A stretch of DNA of 64,000 bases, taken from Adonisia turfae CCMR0081 (lineage in GTDB: Bacteria > Cyanobacteriota > Cyanobacteriia > Phormidesmidales > Phormidesmidaceae). Location: NCBI RefSeq assembly GCF_011009555.1, contig NZ_QXHD01000004.1, forward strand, positions 7,157,724-7,221,723. The letters are read 5' to 3'. A model generated the notes under the pieces. That model was not told the origin of the DNA. It saw nothing but the letters and a program-made list of their open reading frames with translations, and made no database searches. Shown here one piece after another: positions 19,447 to 28,633 of the stretch (position 1 is the first letter of the stretch; each line of letters begins with the position of its first letter). Both the position numbers and the translations under genes were made by a program.

Positions 19447-20008
19447 TATTTCTGAGAACCAATGAATAAATTGAGCAGGTTAGAGAACCACTTTCTTGAA
19501 ATCAAAGGGCTTATTAGGGGGCAGCGACAGATAATTAAGACTGGAACTACTCACTATGAGGGGCAATTCAGTAGTTCTAGACTCAGGAGAATAAAACTCA
19601 AGTATACATAAGAGAGTTTTTTGCCTAATTGTCTAAAATTCCCTAAGCTTTCTGCTAATAATTGATTTGGATTATTAGAGAGCTTTCAGGAAGAATCCGT
19701 CCAATTTGTATCAAATAAAAAGAGTTTTGTAGCCTTGTTTTTCTTGGTAAAAAAATGAAGATCTATCGCTCTCTTTATTTGTAATTACCCCCCCCACATA
19801 TATTGGATACCCTTTTCTGTAAAATTTGTAGCTAAGTCACATCACTTATTTTGACAGCTAAAATAACGTAGTTTTACAGATAGGAATATGACTTTTTTGT
19901 GGGTTTAAATTATCTTTAAAAGCAATAGCAAATATCTTTGAGATCCTACGTAGGTGTTTTTCCTTGTTTCTTTATGAGGAGGTATCTTTTGTCAGGATAT
20001 TTACTTGG
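19447..20008. other. AT-rich upstream region of the surface locus
   Basis: About 560 bp without a gene, markedly AT-rich compared with its surroundings. It should hold the promoter of the minus-strand DUF11 gene starting at 19446. No operator or riboswitch could be recognised by eye. Confidence 0.45.
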
Positions 20009-20065
20009 CACCAAACGACAAAAAGGCAAACCTGTTTAACAGGTTTGCCTTTTTGTCGTTTGGTG
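20009..20065. terminator. Very long perfect hairpin, likely bidirectional terminator
   Basis: Arms of 28 bases (20009-20036 and 20038-20065) are perfectly complementary around a single T at 20037. The inner stem GGCAAACCTGTT is flanked by A5 and T5 tracts, so either strand yields a GC-containing stem followed by U5. It lies 17 bp past the stop of the minus-strand kinase-like gene at 20082, where it would end that transcript. It would also block read-through from the other side. Confidence 0.75.
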
Positions 20066-20081
20066 ATATTGTCGTTTTTCT

Positions 20082-21539
20082 CTATTCAACCTCAAAGGGG
20101 GGGAAACTCACGATATATCGATAACCATGATTAGATGAACCTTGAATCATGATTTCACCGCCATGGATATCGGTTAGCTGTTGACTCAGCAGTAGACCTA
20201 GTTCTTGTCGTAAATCAGTGGGTGTAGAGCCTTCTGTGAGATCATTTGTGTCCAATGGAGACAGGTTCTCTACGATCTCAAATCCATAGGTGGTGTCTAA
20301 CGGTTTTGTTGAGGACAAAAGTTTGTTTTGTTGCCCCCAGCTTAAGACTGATTGAGGCAAGTCGTCTCCTAGCCATGGATTAGAGACCCATATCGCCAGA
20401 GTTAGACGCTCGTCTTTGCGAGAGATGTGGAGACGTACGGTGCTACCGCTGGTGGAGGCTTTAGCAATGCTGAGGATGAGGTGATAGAGCAATTGTTTAA
20501 TAATGCGTTTGTCAAGCACCCAGATGCGCGATCCTGGCTCTACTGTTAGATTAAAATTGATTTCTTGCTGCTTAGATCTTGTCTCAATGGGCTGGAGGCT
20601 TTGCTGAGCTAGCATTTCAATATCTACGGGAGCGAGTAGTAACTCCCAGGGGGAATTGTTGAGTGCTCCTAATTCCATAATCTCGTTGGTTAACGAGAGT
20701 AGATTTTGACTGCTGTGCAAGACAATGTTTGCATATTCCTGTTGTTTCTGAGTCAGTGGCCCATAAATTTCTCGGCTTAACATGCTAGCCATGCCGGTGA
20801 TGGCCGTTAGTGGGGTGCGTAGATCCTGAGTAAGCTGGGATATCAAATTTGTGCGCAGGGTGTTGATGCGACTTTGGCGTTGCTTATCTGAGGATGTTAA
20901 ATAGTCGTTGTTTTCTGTAGGTTGTTGAATCTTTCCATCTTTTAGCCAGCATTGTTTCTCATATTCACTCATTGCCCATCGTGCATTGAGTTCTAGGATC
21001 GCTAAATCTTGTTGAGTATATTGATGTGGCATGATATCCATGACCTCCAATGTGCCAATGCAGCACCTTTCAGACGTCATGAGGGGCACCCCTAAGTATG
21101 CTTGGACACCATATCTCTGTACCAAAAGACTTGTTCTAAATGCTGGATGTTGAGCGACATCCGATAGCATCAATGACTGACCACTATCTACTACCTGGAT
21201 GCCAAAGGATTCTATCTTTGGCAGTTCACGGGTAGCAGCTAGCTGATTCATTAACCCTAAGCTAGATAACCCCATGGTGGCTTTGAATAGTTGGTTTTGT
21301 CTGTCAAACACACTAATTAAACAGATCGGGGCTGCTAGCAAACGAGAAACGCTTTGGGCTGCTTCTTCAAAAATAGGAATTGGCTTGGATGTATCCAGTC
21401 TAAGTTGTTCAATGATACTTAGACGTATTTGCTCTCGTGCCACGGGGGACGTTCCATCCAGTGAACATACGGGGCGATGACCAATGGGTTGTTGATTTGG
21501 CTGACTATTTGTTGCAGCTGGGGTAACGCCGTAGTGCAT
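20082..21539 (-). CDS. GAF sensor histidine-kinase-like protein with degenerate H-box
   Basis: A 485-residue cytoplasmic protein. Residues about 40-190 form a GAF domain (QLFKATMGLSSLGL, YLGVPLMTSERCCIGTLEVMD). A HisKA-type dimerisation helix follows (TQDLRTPLTAITGMASML, about 237-254), but the phospho-accepting His of the usual H-D/E-L-R-T-P motif is Gln238. The HATPase domain is recognisable (KQLLYHLILSIAKAS, GGEIMIQGSSNHGYRYIVSFP), but its N-box Asn and DxGxG loop are not evident. It is therefore probably a pseudokinase, or one that acts by binding or allostery. It is divergent from the Ser/Thr kinase gene across 455 bp. No response regulator is adjacent. Confidence 0.8.
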   Translation of the reverse strand: MHYGVTPAATNSQPNQQPIGHRPVCSLDGTSPVAREQIRLSIIEQLRLDTSKPIPIFEEAAQSVSRLLAAPICLISVFDRQNQLFKATMGLSSLGLMNQLAATRELPKIESFGIQVVDSGQSLMLSDVAQHPAFRTSLLVQRYGVQAYLGVPLMTSERCCIGTLEVMDIMPHQYTQQDLAILELNARWAMSEYEKQCWLKDGKIQQPTENNDYLTSSDKQRQSRINTLRTNLISQLTQDLRTPLTAITGMASMLSREIYGPLTQKQQEYANIVLHSSQNLLSLTNEIMELGALNNSPWELLLAPVDIEMLAQQSLQPIETRSKQQEINFNLTVEPGSRIWVLDKRIIKQLLYHLILSIAKASTSGSTVRLHISRKDERLTLAIWVSNPWLGDDLPQSVLSWGQQNKLLSSTKPLDTTYGFEIVENLSPLDTNDLTEGSTPTDLRQELGLLLSQQLTDIHGGEIMIQGSSNHGYRYIVSFPPFEVE

Positions 21540-21994
21540 TGCAATACTACTAAAAGGGTGGGATCTTGATGACTACATCGTTCCCGAAACGTTATGTTAT
21601 TGAACGTTAAAGCCCTATAAAACAAGTAATTTGGATGTTTTACACTGAATCTTTAATCAACTCTTTAAATCGATAACACTATCCATTGATTAATGAAGAT
21701 AGGGTACTCGACATGCTGATGATGAATACGCTAAAGACGCTGTTGTATGGATACATAATCTATGTAAGCTGAAAGCGTTAGTAACAGCTTCTATGGGTGG
21801 CTTGTACAGGACTGCGAATGGCCGGGGTAATGTGGTGTAAAACCGATGCCATTGGTTAGTCATTAGCTAATCAATTTGATAGAGTCTGAAGCGATGGAGC
21901 ATTGATAGAGCATTGGGGTAGAGTGGTATAGCCTGTCTGGAGCCTCAGACCCCAGGGGTTAATCGTTTGATGTCAACACTTTGGGACGTTTACT
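21540..21994. other. Divergent intergenic region between the two kinase-like genes
   Basis: 455 bp separate the minus-strand GAF kinase-like gene and the plus-strand Ser/Thr kinase gene, and presumably hold both promoters. A short direct repeat (gatggagcattgatagagcattgg, near 21893) is the only visible structure. No gene was found. Confidence 0.4.
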
Positions 21995-24007
21995 ATGCAA
22001 CCTGCCCTAGCCGTCGGCACTCTTTTGCAAAATCGATACCGTATTGTCCGGTTGCTTGGTCAGGGGGGCTTTGGGCGAACCTATCTAACCAAAGATCAGG
22101 GACGCTTTGAGGAGGAATGCGTAATTAAGGAGTTCATGCCTCCAGCAGGGGGCGATCGCTTTTCGAGCAAGGCGGCTCAGTTATTCCAGCGGGAAGCCGA
22201 AATTTTATATCAGATTAGTCATCCTCAGATTCCTGAGTTTCGTGCAAGTTTTGAGCAGGATCAGCGCTTATTTTTGGTTCAGGAGCATATTGAAGGCCTG
22301 ACCTATCGGGAAATTTTGCAACAGCGGCCGGGACAGGCATTTTCGGAAACAGAGATCCGGGCTTTTCTCGGACAGTTGCTACCGGTTTTGGCTCATATTC
22401 ATGCCAAAGGCATTATTCATCGAGATATTAGCCCTGACAATATTATTCTGCGACGCAGTGACCAAAAGCCTGTACTGATTGATTTTGGTGTTGTTAAAGA
22501 AGTCGTCACTCGCTTACAGACGGGGACAACGGCTGTGCAAGCGACAACGGTAGGGAAAGCGGGATATGCCCCTAGCGAACAGCTACAGTCAGGGCGAGCT
22601 TATCCCAGTAGTGACTTATATGCGCTGGCTGTAACTGTTTTAGTGCTACTGACGGGTAGAGAACCCCATGAGCTATTTGACGATACGACTCTAGGTTGGA
22701 AATGGCGGTCGTTTACTCAAGTCAGCGATCAGTTAGCTACTGTGTTGGATAAAGCGTTGAGTTATCGGCCTGGCGATCGCTATCAATCTGTCAGCGATAT
22801 GGTGCAGGCATTGCAAGGGGGGGGGGCTGCGCCTAGATCTCCTCAAAGTCCTGCGGCCAGAGGGCAGCAGCAGTCGCCAATTTCTGAGATGCGTACGGTT
22901 GCAGTGGGCAGCCCCATGGCGACTACAGGGGTTCCAACTCAGTCAGTACCCGCGTCTCGTGCCCCTAAGACGCGGGTGGTAACGTCTACACAACGTCGGG
23001 AGACCATGGATAATCCATTGGTCTTAATTGTCCTATTTATAGGTGCAATCATTTTGGCGGGCTTTGGTGGTTGGGCTGTTGTTAATTATGTATTAAAGCC
23101 TTCTCCACCCGAGGTGTCAGATGGTGGGGTTCAACCTTTGCCGTTCCCAGAAGATCTAGACGATCAGCCTAGTCAGCCTGATGCGCCTACCCCTGAGCCG
23201 TTAGATCCACCGATTGAAGATGGGCCAGCTGACTATACAACTTCACTCGCTCTAGCTGTTGGCGATCCGAAAACTGTTGAAGGAGGAATAAAAGAAGGCG
23301 AAACCGTTAACTATCAAATAGAGGCTGAGGTGGGTCAGACCCTGCGGGCAACGATAGAAGGTGAGGGTGTGGTGTTTTCGGTATTAAATGCCGAAGGAAA
23401 GGCATTACGCGGTGCTCGCCAAGTATTGGATTGGGAGGGAGACTTACCAGAGGATGGTCTTTATACAGTACAGATTCAGACGACTCGCGGTAGGGAACAG
23501 GGAACCTATGAGTTAGGTGTTGCTCTGGAAGGTCTGGCTGATGATGGGGAGACAATTGATGACACACCTGGTGATGAATCATCATCGACTGATCCGTCTG
23601 AGGGAGGGGATGCTACGGACGATGGCTCTAGCGATCAGCGGCCTGATGAAGAAGAGGGTGGCGAAGCAGACGTGCAAGAACAGGTATCTACCCAGCGAGT
23701 TCAATTTCCCGAAGGGCAGACGGGGACACTGTTAGCCAATTCAGTCGGACCCGGTAGAGTGCAGCGCTACATGGTGAATGCCAACCAGGGACAGGTCATT
23801 ACCGTGAAAATTACTCAAGCCAGTGGTCCTGTAACCTTCGATGTGACTTTTCCGGGGGGAGAAGCGATTGCTGAGGCTGAAGGGGTGTTGTATTGGAACA
23901 GTGTTTTACCTTTGGGAGGTGATTATGCTGTAGATGTGCGAGCTAGCAGTGAGGCGAACTTTACCTTGGATGTTCAAATTGTTGGCCAAGGAACCCAGAG
24001 TCCTTAG
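21995..24007 (+). CDS. Membrane Ser/Thr protein kinase with extracytoplasmic PPC-like domains
   Basis: A 670-residue Hanks-type kinase. The Gly loop is LGQGGFGRTYL (about residues 20-30), the ATP-binding Lys is in CVIKEFMPP, the catalytic loop is HRDISPDNIIL and the metal site is DFG in VLIDFGVVKEV, so it should be active. A Pro/Ser/Thr linker follows, then one transmembrane helix at about 340-366 (LIVLFIGAIILAGFGGWAV). Outside the membrane are an acidic linker and two beta domains (about 420-510 and 570-665; GETVNYQIEAEVGQTLRATIEG and GPGRVQRYMVNANQGQVITVKI) resembling bacterial pre-peptidase C-terminal domains, which may sense a ligand or surface. bioD follows after 65 bp. The substrate is unknown. 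Confidence 0.88.
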   Translation: MQPALAVGTLLQNRYRIVRLLGQGGFGRTYLTKDQGRFEEECVIKEFMPPAGGDRFSSKAAQLFQREAEILYQISHPQIPEFRASFEQDQRLFLVQEHIEGLTYREILQQRPGQAFSETEIRAFLGQLLPVLAHIHAKGIIHRDISPDNIILRRSDQKPVLIDFGVVKEVVTRLQTGTTAVQATTVGKAGYAPSEQLQSGRAYPSSDLYALAVTVLVLLTGREPHELFDDTTLGWKWRSFTQVSDQLATVLDKALSYRPGDRYQSVSDMVQALQGGGAAPRSPQSPAARGQQQSPISEMRTVAVGSPMATTGVPTQSVPASRAPKTRVVTSTQRRETMDNPLVLIVLFIGAIILAGFGGWAVVNYVLKPSPPEVSDGGVQPLPFPEDLDDQPSQPDAPTPEPLDPPIEDGPADYTTSLALAVGDPKTVEGGIKEGETVNYQIEAEVGQTLRATIEGEGVVFSVLNAEGKALRGARQVLDWEGDLPEDGLYTVQIQTTRGREQGTYELGVALEGLADDGETIDDTPGDESSSTDPSEGGDATDDGSSDQRPDEEEGGEADVQEQVSTQRVQFPEGQTGTLLANSVGPGRVQRYMVNANQGQVITVKITQASGPVTFDVTFPGGEAIAEAEGVLYWNSVLPLGGDYAVDVRASSEANFTLDVQIVGQGTQSP

Positions 24008-24072
24008 GGTAGATATTGCCTTTATATTGAAGAAAAATCGTGGGGTGGGTACGACCTACCATTGTGTGAATA

Positions 24073-24768
24073 GTGAGTGGATTATTAATTGCAGCGACGG
24101 ATACGGAGTGTGGCAAGACGGTTTTAACCTGTGCGCTGATAGCCTACTGGCAACAGTATTGTGCGTCGCGTCGCCTGGGGGTGTTAAAACCAGTCCAAGC
24201 CGGTGAAGGTGATCGTGAATTATTCCAGCAAATATTTAATCTGGAGCAATCGCTTGATGAGTTAAACCCTGTGTTTTATGGGGCTCCATTGGCACCGCCG
24301 ATTGCAGCCGCCCTAGAGAATACGACGGTAGATTTAGCCCCGGCATGGCAACGTTATATGGTTCTAGATAAAGAATGTGATTGGGTGCTGGTGGAAGGTT
24401 TAGGCGGTTTGGGATCTCCGGTAACTAATGAGCTGCTCGTGGCGGATCTGGCCGCAGATTGGCGGTTGCCAGTGGTGTTGGTGGTGCCGGTGAAATTGGG
24501 TGCGATCGCAGCTACCGTCGCCAACGTAGCCCTCGCCCGTCAACACCGGCTGCAGCTTCAAGGCATTGTCCTGAATTGCACGACACCCGAAGCCGAAGAT
24601 AAAGTGGAGCAACTCACCCCACCAGAAATGATTAGTGACCTGACCCGTATTCCAGTGCTGGGGGTATTGCCCCATTTTGACGATCCAACAGACTTGGCGC
24701 AGCTGAGTGCAGCTGCGCGTGGGCTGAGCCTTGAAGCCATCATGCCCCAGCCATTTTGGGTGGCTTAA
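24073..24768 (+). CDS. bioD: Dethiobiotin synthetase
   Basis: A 231-residue cytoplasmic enzyme that closes the ureido ring of dethiobiotin from diaminopelargonic acid, CO2 and ATP, the penultimate step of biotin synthesis. The P-loop ATDTECGKT at residues 8-16 matches the BioD GTDTxVGKT motif. LKPVQAG with its Lys and the VEGLGGLGSPV block are family motifs. The length is normal. GTG at 24073 is chosen because the P-loop must lie near the N-terminus; an in-frame ATG would cut it off. No other biotin gene is nearby. Confidence 0.85.
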   Translation: MSGLLIAATDTECGKTVLTCALIAYWQQYCASRRLGVLKPVQAGEGDRELFQQIFNLEQSLDELNPVFYGAPLAPPIAAALENTTVDLAPAWQRYMVLDKECDWVLVEGLGGLGSPVTNELLVADLAADWRLPVVLVVPVKLGAIAATVANVALARQHRLQLQGIVLNCTTPEAEDKVEQLTPPEMISDLTRIPVLGVLPHFDDPTDLAQLSAAARGLSLEAIMPQPFWVA

Positions 24769-24879
24769 TCGTATTGCAAGGCAGTGTTGGAACCAGATAT
24801 GGTTTGTATAAGGCTTCAGAAGACCTAGCTACGCCAGAATTTATATACTGAGCTTATAACTTGTGTCTGCTAAGGTCCT

Positions 24880-26103
24880 ATGGTTTCAACGCTGCCTGCC
24901 AATACGCGAATTTCTAAAGTTCCGCCTCAGGTGCGGGGCAACATTCAAACTCTGCAATCGCACTTGGTGGAGTGGCGGCGTCATCTACATCAGCGCCCAG
25001 AGCTAGGTTTTGAAGAGACCATAACGGCTGACTTTATTACTCAGCAGCTGACTCGGTGGGGCATTGAACACCAAACTGGCATTGCTAAAACCGGTATTGT
25101 CGCTACTATCCAAGGCTCTCGCCCTGGTCCGGTGTTGGCGATTCGAGCTGATATGGATGCTCTGCCCATACAAGAGCTGAACCAGGTGCCTTATCGCTCA
25201 CTCCATAACGGCAAAATGCATGCCTGCGGCCATGATGGTCATGTCACCATTGCTTTGGGGACAGCCCATTATCTAGCGCTGCATCGCGATACCTTTGCCG
25301 GAACAGTTAAAATGATTTTTCAACCTGCAGAAGAAGGGCCTGGCGGTGCCAAACCCATGATTGAAGCTGGAGTGCTCAGCCAGCCTGAGGTTGACGCTAT
25401 TATTGGCCTACACATTTGGAATAATTTACCTTTGGGAACAGTGGGTGTGCGCAGTGGCCCACTGATGGCCGCTACCGAATATTTTCACTGCACGATTCAA
25501 GGGCGTGGAGGGCATGGGGCTTTGCCACATCAGACCGTTGATTCTATTGTGGTTGGGGCACAGGTGGTGACCGCATTACAAACCATTGTGGCCCGTAACA
25601 TTAGCCCCATTGAGTCTGCTGTTGTGACCGTCGGAGAATTTCAGGCTGGCACAGCGGTAAACGTGATTGCTAATAGTGCACGTCTCAGCGGTACTGTGCG
25701 CTACTTTAACCCAGAGTATCGAGACGTGTTGCCAGAGCGCATGGAAGCCATCATTGCTGGAGTGTGTCAGGCCCATGGTGCCAGCTACCAGTTTGACTAT
25801 ACTCGCCTGTATCCGCCGGTCATTAATGATGCAACCATTGCCGAGTTGGTTAAATCTGTTGCCAGCTCAGTGATTGAAACGCCTGCTGGTGTGGTGCCAG
25901 AATGCCAGACCATGGGCGGTGAGGATATGTCATTTTTCTTGCAAGAGAAACCCGGTTGTTATTTCTTTTTAGGATCGGCAAATCCTGATTTAAATCTGGC
26001 ATATCCCCATCATCACCCCCGGTTTGACTTTGATGAAACAGTTTTAGGAACAGGTGTGGAAATATTTGTACGATGTGTTGAGCGCTTTTGCCAACAGAAA
26101 TAA
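24880..26103 (+). CDS. M20 family metal-dependent amidohydrolase
   Basis: A 407-residue cytoplasmic protein of the M20D/IAA-amino-acid hydrolase family (N-acyl-amino-acid amidohydrolase, hippurate-hydrolase-like). Motifs in order: RADMDALPIQE, then HACGHDGH with Cys and His metal ligands, then FQPAEEGPGGAKPMIEAG with the catalytic Glu, a dimerisation domain (CTIQGRGGHGALPH), and a late His ligand in YPHHHPRFDFDE. All catalytic positions are present. It probably removes the acyl group from an N-acyl amino acid; the exact substrate cannot be read. Its stop codon is immediately overlapped by a palindrome, and ureD follows 91 bp later. Confidence 0.85.
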   Translation: MVSTLPANTRISKVPPQVRGNIQTLQSHLVEWRRHLHQRPELGFEETITADFITQQLTRWGIEHQTGIAKTGIVATIQGSRPGPVLAIRADMDALPIQELNQVPYRSLHNGKMHACGHDGHVTIALGTAHYLALHRDTFAGTVKMIFQPAEEGPGGAKPMIEAGVLSQPEVDAIIGLHIWNNLPLGTVGVRSGPLMAATEYFHCTIQGRGGHGALPHQTVDSIVVGAQVVTALQTIVARNISPIESAVVTVGEFQAGTAVNVIANSARLSGTVRYFNPEYRDVLPERMEAIIAGVCQAHGASYQFDYTRLYPPVINDATIAELVKSVASSVIETPAGVVPECQTMGGEDMSFFLQEKPGCYFFLGSANPDLNLAYPHHHPRFDFDETVLGTGVEIFVRCVERFCQQK

Positions 26104-26140
26104 ACAGGTAGGGGCATTGCATGCAATGCCCCTACCTGTT
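26103..26140. repeat. 38-bp palindrome at the end of the amidohydrolase gene
   Basis: Two perfect 18-base arms (AACAGGTAGGGGCATTGC and its complement) are separated by AT. It begins in the stop codon. It can act as a transcription terminator, and its GCATTGCATGCAATGC core resembles the dispersed palindrome family seen at 27501 and 36277. Confidence 0.75.
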
Positions 26141-26194
26141 AGATGCCCGACATGGGGAGAATGCGTTGGGTCCACCATTGAACAGTAAAAACTA

Positions 26195-27070
26195 ATGAGA
26201 ACAACAAATACAGTTCAATCAGAGCAAGCAACAGCAGAGCCTTGTTGGCGAGGTAGTCTGGATCTTCGCTTCGCCAATATAAATGGCAGAACTTTTCCTG
26301 CCAAGAGTTTCAGCACATCTCCATTACGTATTCAGCGACCTTTTTACCCGGTGGCGGCCCCAGGAAATTGTCAAAGTGTGATTGTCCATACGGCAGGGGG
26401 AATGGTGGGGGGCGATCAGCTGGATATGGTGATCACGGCTGAGGCTGATACTCAGGTCTTAGTGACCACAGCGGCAGCCCATAAGGTATATCGCAGTCAG
26501 GGGGATTGGGCACAGCAGACGATTCAGCTCACGGTTGCCAGTGATGCCTATGTGGAATGGCTGCCTCAGGAGCTGATTTTGTTTGATGGGGGACGGTTTC
26601 AGCAATCCCTGAAAGTAGATTTAGAGCCTGGTGGGGTATGGCTGAGCTGGGATATTACTCGGTTTGGGCGCAGTGCCAGGGGAGAGACGCTGACGACTGG
26701 ACAGTGGCGATCGCAAACCGAAATCTGGCAGCAGGGTGCTCCCCTATGGATCGACCAGCAGCAGCTTTTAGGGGGGTCTGAGGTCCTGGGTAGTCGGAAT
26801 GGATTAGCTGGATATCCAGTCGTCGGTACGTTTTTGTTATTGGGTAAGTCCATTACTCCAGAACATCTCAGTGCCATCAGAACTCGCCTTAATTTAAAGA
26901 GCCTAACGGGGTGTGACGCCGGTGTTACCCAATTAGAACAGGGACTGGTGGCCCGTTACCGAGGCTCCTCTAGTCAAATCGCTCGACAGTATTTTATTGA
27001 TATCTGGCAATATTTTCGAGCCAAAGTGCTGGACCAGAAAAGCTATATACCAAGGGTTTGGGGAGTTTAA
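26195..27070 (+). CDS. ureD: Urease accessory protein UreD
   Basis: A 291-residue cytoplasmic protein that binds apo-urease with UreF and UreG during nickel-centre assembly. Typical blocks are RIQRPFYPV, VIVHTAGGMVGGDQLDM, VLVTTAAAHKVYRS and VEWLPQELILFDGGRFQQSL. The length and start (ATG at 26195, ahead of WRGSLDLRFA) are normal. It heads the urease gene run; a hairpin lies after its stop and ureA begins 127 bp downstream. ureE, ureF and ureG are absent from the window, so the rest of the maturation set must be elsewhere. Confidence 0.92.
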   Translation: MRTTNTVQSEQATAEPCWRGSLDLRFANINGRTFPAKSFSTSPLRIQRPFYPVAAPGNCQSVIVHTAGGMVGGDQLDMVITAEADTQVLVTTAAAHKVYRSQGDWAQQTIQLTVASDAYVEWLPQELILFDGGRFQQSLKVDLEPGGVWLSWDITRFGRSARGETLTTGQWRSQTEIWQQGAPLWIDQQQLLGGSEVLGSRNGLAGYPVVGTFLLLGKSITPEHLSAIRTRLNLKSLTGCDAGVTQLEQGLVARYRGSSSQIARQYFIDIWQYFRAKVLDQKSYIPRVWGV

Positions 27071-27084
27071 TCTGCTTTTGTATT

Positions 27085-27109
27085 GTCAGGTGGGCACAGC
27101 CCACCTGAC
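27085..27109. terminator. Hairpin after ureD
   Basis: Ten-base perfect arms (GTCAGGTGGG/CCCACCTGAC) with a 5-base loop, 15 bp after the ureD stop. There is no strong T-run (CTATTATTT follows), so it may be an attenuator or an interspersed repeat rather than a strict terminator. Confidence 0.55.
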
Positions 27110-27196
27110 CTATTATTTAGATAACGTTTAGCTCTAAGTTGACCGCAGCAGATCCTGGTTTAATATCTCTGTTGTGGTTAGTCTCCGTCGCATCCT

Positions 27197-27499
27197 ATGC
27201 AACTCACTCCTCAAGAAAAAGATAAGCTGCTGATTTTTACGGCTGCTTTGGTGGCTGAGCGTCGTAAAGAGCGAGGGCTAAAGCTTAACCACCCAGAATC
27301 CGTGGCCTATATTTCTGCCGCAATTTTAGAAGGCGCGCGCGATGGCCGGACAGTGGCTGACTTGATGACCTACGGCACAACGTTACTGAACCTTAATGAT
27401 GTCATGGATGGCGTGGCGGAAATGATTCACGAAGTTCAGGTGGAAGCGACGTTCCCAGATGGTACTAAGCTGGTTACCGTACATAATCCAATTCAGTAG
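27197..27499 (+). CDS. ureA: Urease subunit gamma
   Basis: The 100-residue gamma subunit of urease (Ni-dependent hydrolysis of urea to ammonia and carbamate). It matches along its whole length: MQLTPQEKDKLLIFTAA, LNHPESVAYISAAILEGARDG and VQVEATFPDGTKLVTVHNPI. It forms the trimeric enzyme core with UreB and UreC. An unusual 133-bp gap plus a peptidase-like gene separate it from ureB, which normally follows directly. Confidence 0.95.
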   Translation: MQLTPQEKDKLLIFTAALVAERRKERGLKLNHPESVAYISAAILEGARDGRTVADLMTYGTTLLNLNDVMDGVAEMIHEVQVEATFPDGTKLVTVHNPIQ

Positions 27500-27500
27500 A

Positions 27501-27520
27501 AGACGTTGCATGCAACGTCT
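27501..27520. repeat. 20-bp palindrome between ureA and the S41-like gene
   Basis: AGACGTTGCATGCAACGTCT is a perfect palindrome beginning 2 bp after the ureA stop. It shares its core with 36277-36310. Because it covers the alternative TTG/ATG-like start region at 27506, the downstream gene is better started at 27554. Confidence 0.75.
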
Positions 27521-27553
27521 GTACATTCAAAATTCGATTGTTTAGGCGTTTTT

Positions 27554-28633
27554 ATGGTTGAGTCCGATGGTTCTGATGGTTTTATAAGTTCTGGTGGCAG
27601 TTTTCAGGATATAGACCTGGATCAGGAAAGTCGTACCCATGTGTTGGAGGCGATTGCTGAGGCCTTAGACCGCTATGCGTTTCCAGAAGCGGCGGCAAAA
27701 GCTCAGGCAGATATTCGACAACGGCTGAGCGATGGCGGCTACAGTGACATTGTTAGCGGATATCAGTTTGCAGAAACCCTAACCAATCAGCTGCAAACCC
27801 TGACTGAGGATCAGAGTATTCAGGTGTATTTTAGTCCTGCACCGCTGCCAGACTTAAATGCTGATACACCACCGACGGCTGAAGAGCTGGCCTATCAGAA
27901 GCAACAAAGCCAGCGTCGTAACTTTGATATCAATCAGGTGGAACGACTGTCAGGCAATTTAGGATTTTTGCAGCTCTATGGGTTTGAACCACCCGAATTT
28001 GCTGGGGAAACCTTAGCGGCGGCTATGGCCTTTGTGGCGAATACAGACGGCTTAATCATTGACCTACGTTATAACCGGGGTGGTTCGCCGGGAATGGTAG
28101 CACTGCTGTGTAGCTACCTTTTACCCGCTTATCCAGCCGTTCACCTGAGCGATGTGCATTGGCCTTCGGAACAACGCACTCAACAAAGTTGGACATCGGC
28201 CTATGTAGGGGGTCCGCGTTACCTGGACCGATCTGTCTATGTTTTGACTGGGCCAGAAACGGCGACAGCAGCTGAGGAATTTGCCTATACACTGAAACAG
28301 CTTGATCGGATTACGTTAATTGGCGAAACAACGGCTGGAAAAGCTAATCCAGGAGCTGGTCAGCGGTTACATGACCATTTTTGGATGTTCTTGCCCACAG
28401 GGCAGGTGCTTAGCCCAATAACGGGTAGAAATTGGGAGGGTAGTGGCGTATTGCCAGACTTTAAGGTACCGATAGAACTAGCCATGAAAGTTGCCCACTA
28501 TATGGGATTAACCGACTTAAGTAAAAAGCCTGGAGCCCTGGATCGAGAGCTGGAAGCTGCTCTAGAAACGGTGAAAAAGCAACTTGATCAAATGCAGCAA
28601 GATTTAATTAGTCAGCTTGGAGGATTACGATAA
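27554..28633 (+). CDS. S41/IRBP-type peptidase homologue within the urease operon
   Basis: About 359 residues from the ATG at 27554. The N-terminal 90 residues match the helical domain of interphotoreceptor-retinoid-binding/S41 proteins (HVLEAIAEALDRYAFPEAA). The catalytic core follows: GLIIDLRYNRGGSPGMVALLCSYL and ITLIGETTAGKANPGAG. At the nucleophile position the usual S-A-A-E-E-F reads T-A-A-E-E-F (Thr238), so hydrolysis may be altered or lost. There is no signal peptide at this start, so it is probably cytoplasmic. Its stop overlaps the ureB ATG by one base (TAATG), so the two are translationally coupled. A link to urease assembly or subunit handling is inference from position only. Confidence 0.8.
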   Translation: MVESDGSDGFISSGGSFQDIDLDQESRTHVLEAIAEALDRYAFPEAAAKAQADIRQRLSDGGYSDIVSGYQFAETLTNQLQTLTEDQSIQVYFSPAPLPDLNADTPPTAEELAYQKQQSQRRNFDINQVERLSGNLGFLQLYGFEPPEFAGETLAAAMAFVANTDGLIIDLRYNRGGSPGMVALLCSYLLPAYPAVHLSDVHWPSEQRTQQSWTSAYVGGPRYLDRSVYVLTGPETATAAEEFAYTLKQLDRITLIGETTAGKANPGAGQRLHDHFWMFLPTGQVLSPITGRNWEGSGVLPDFKVPIELAMKVAHYMGLTDLSKKPGALDRELEAALETVKKQLDQMQQDLISQLGGLR

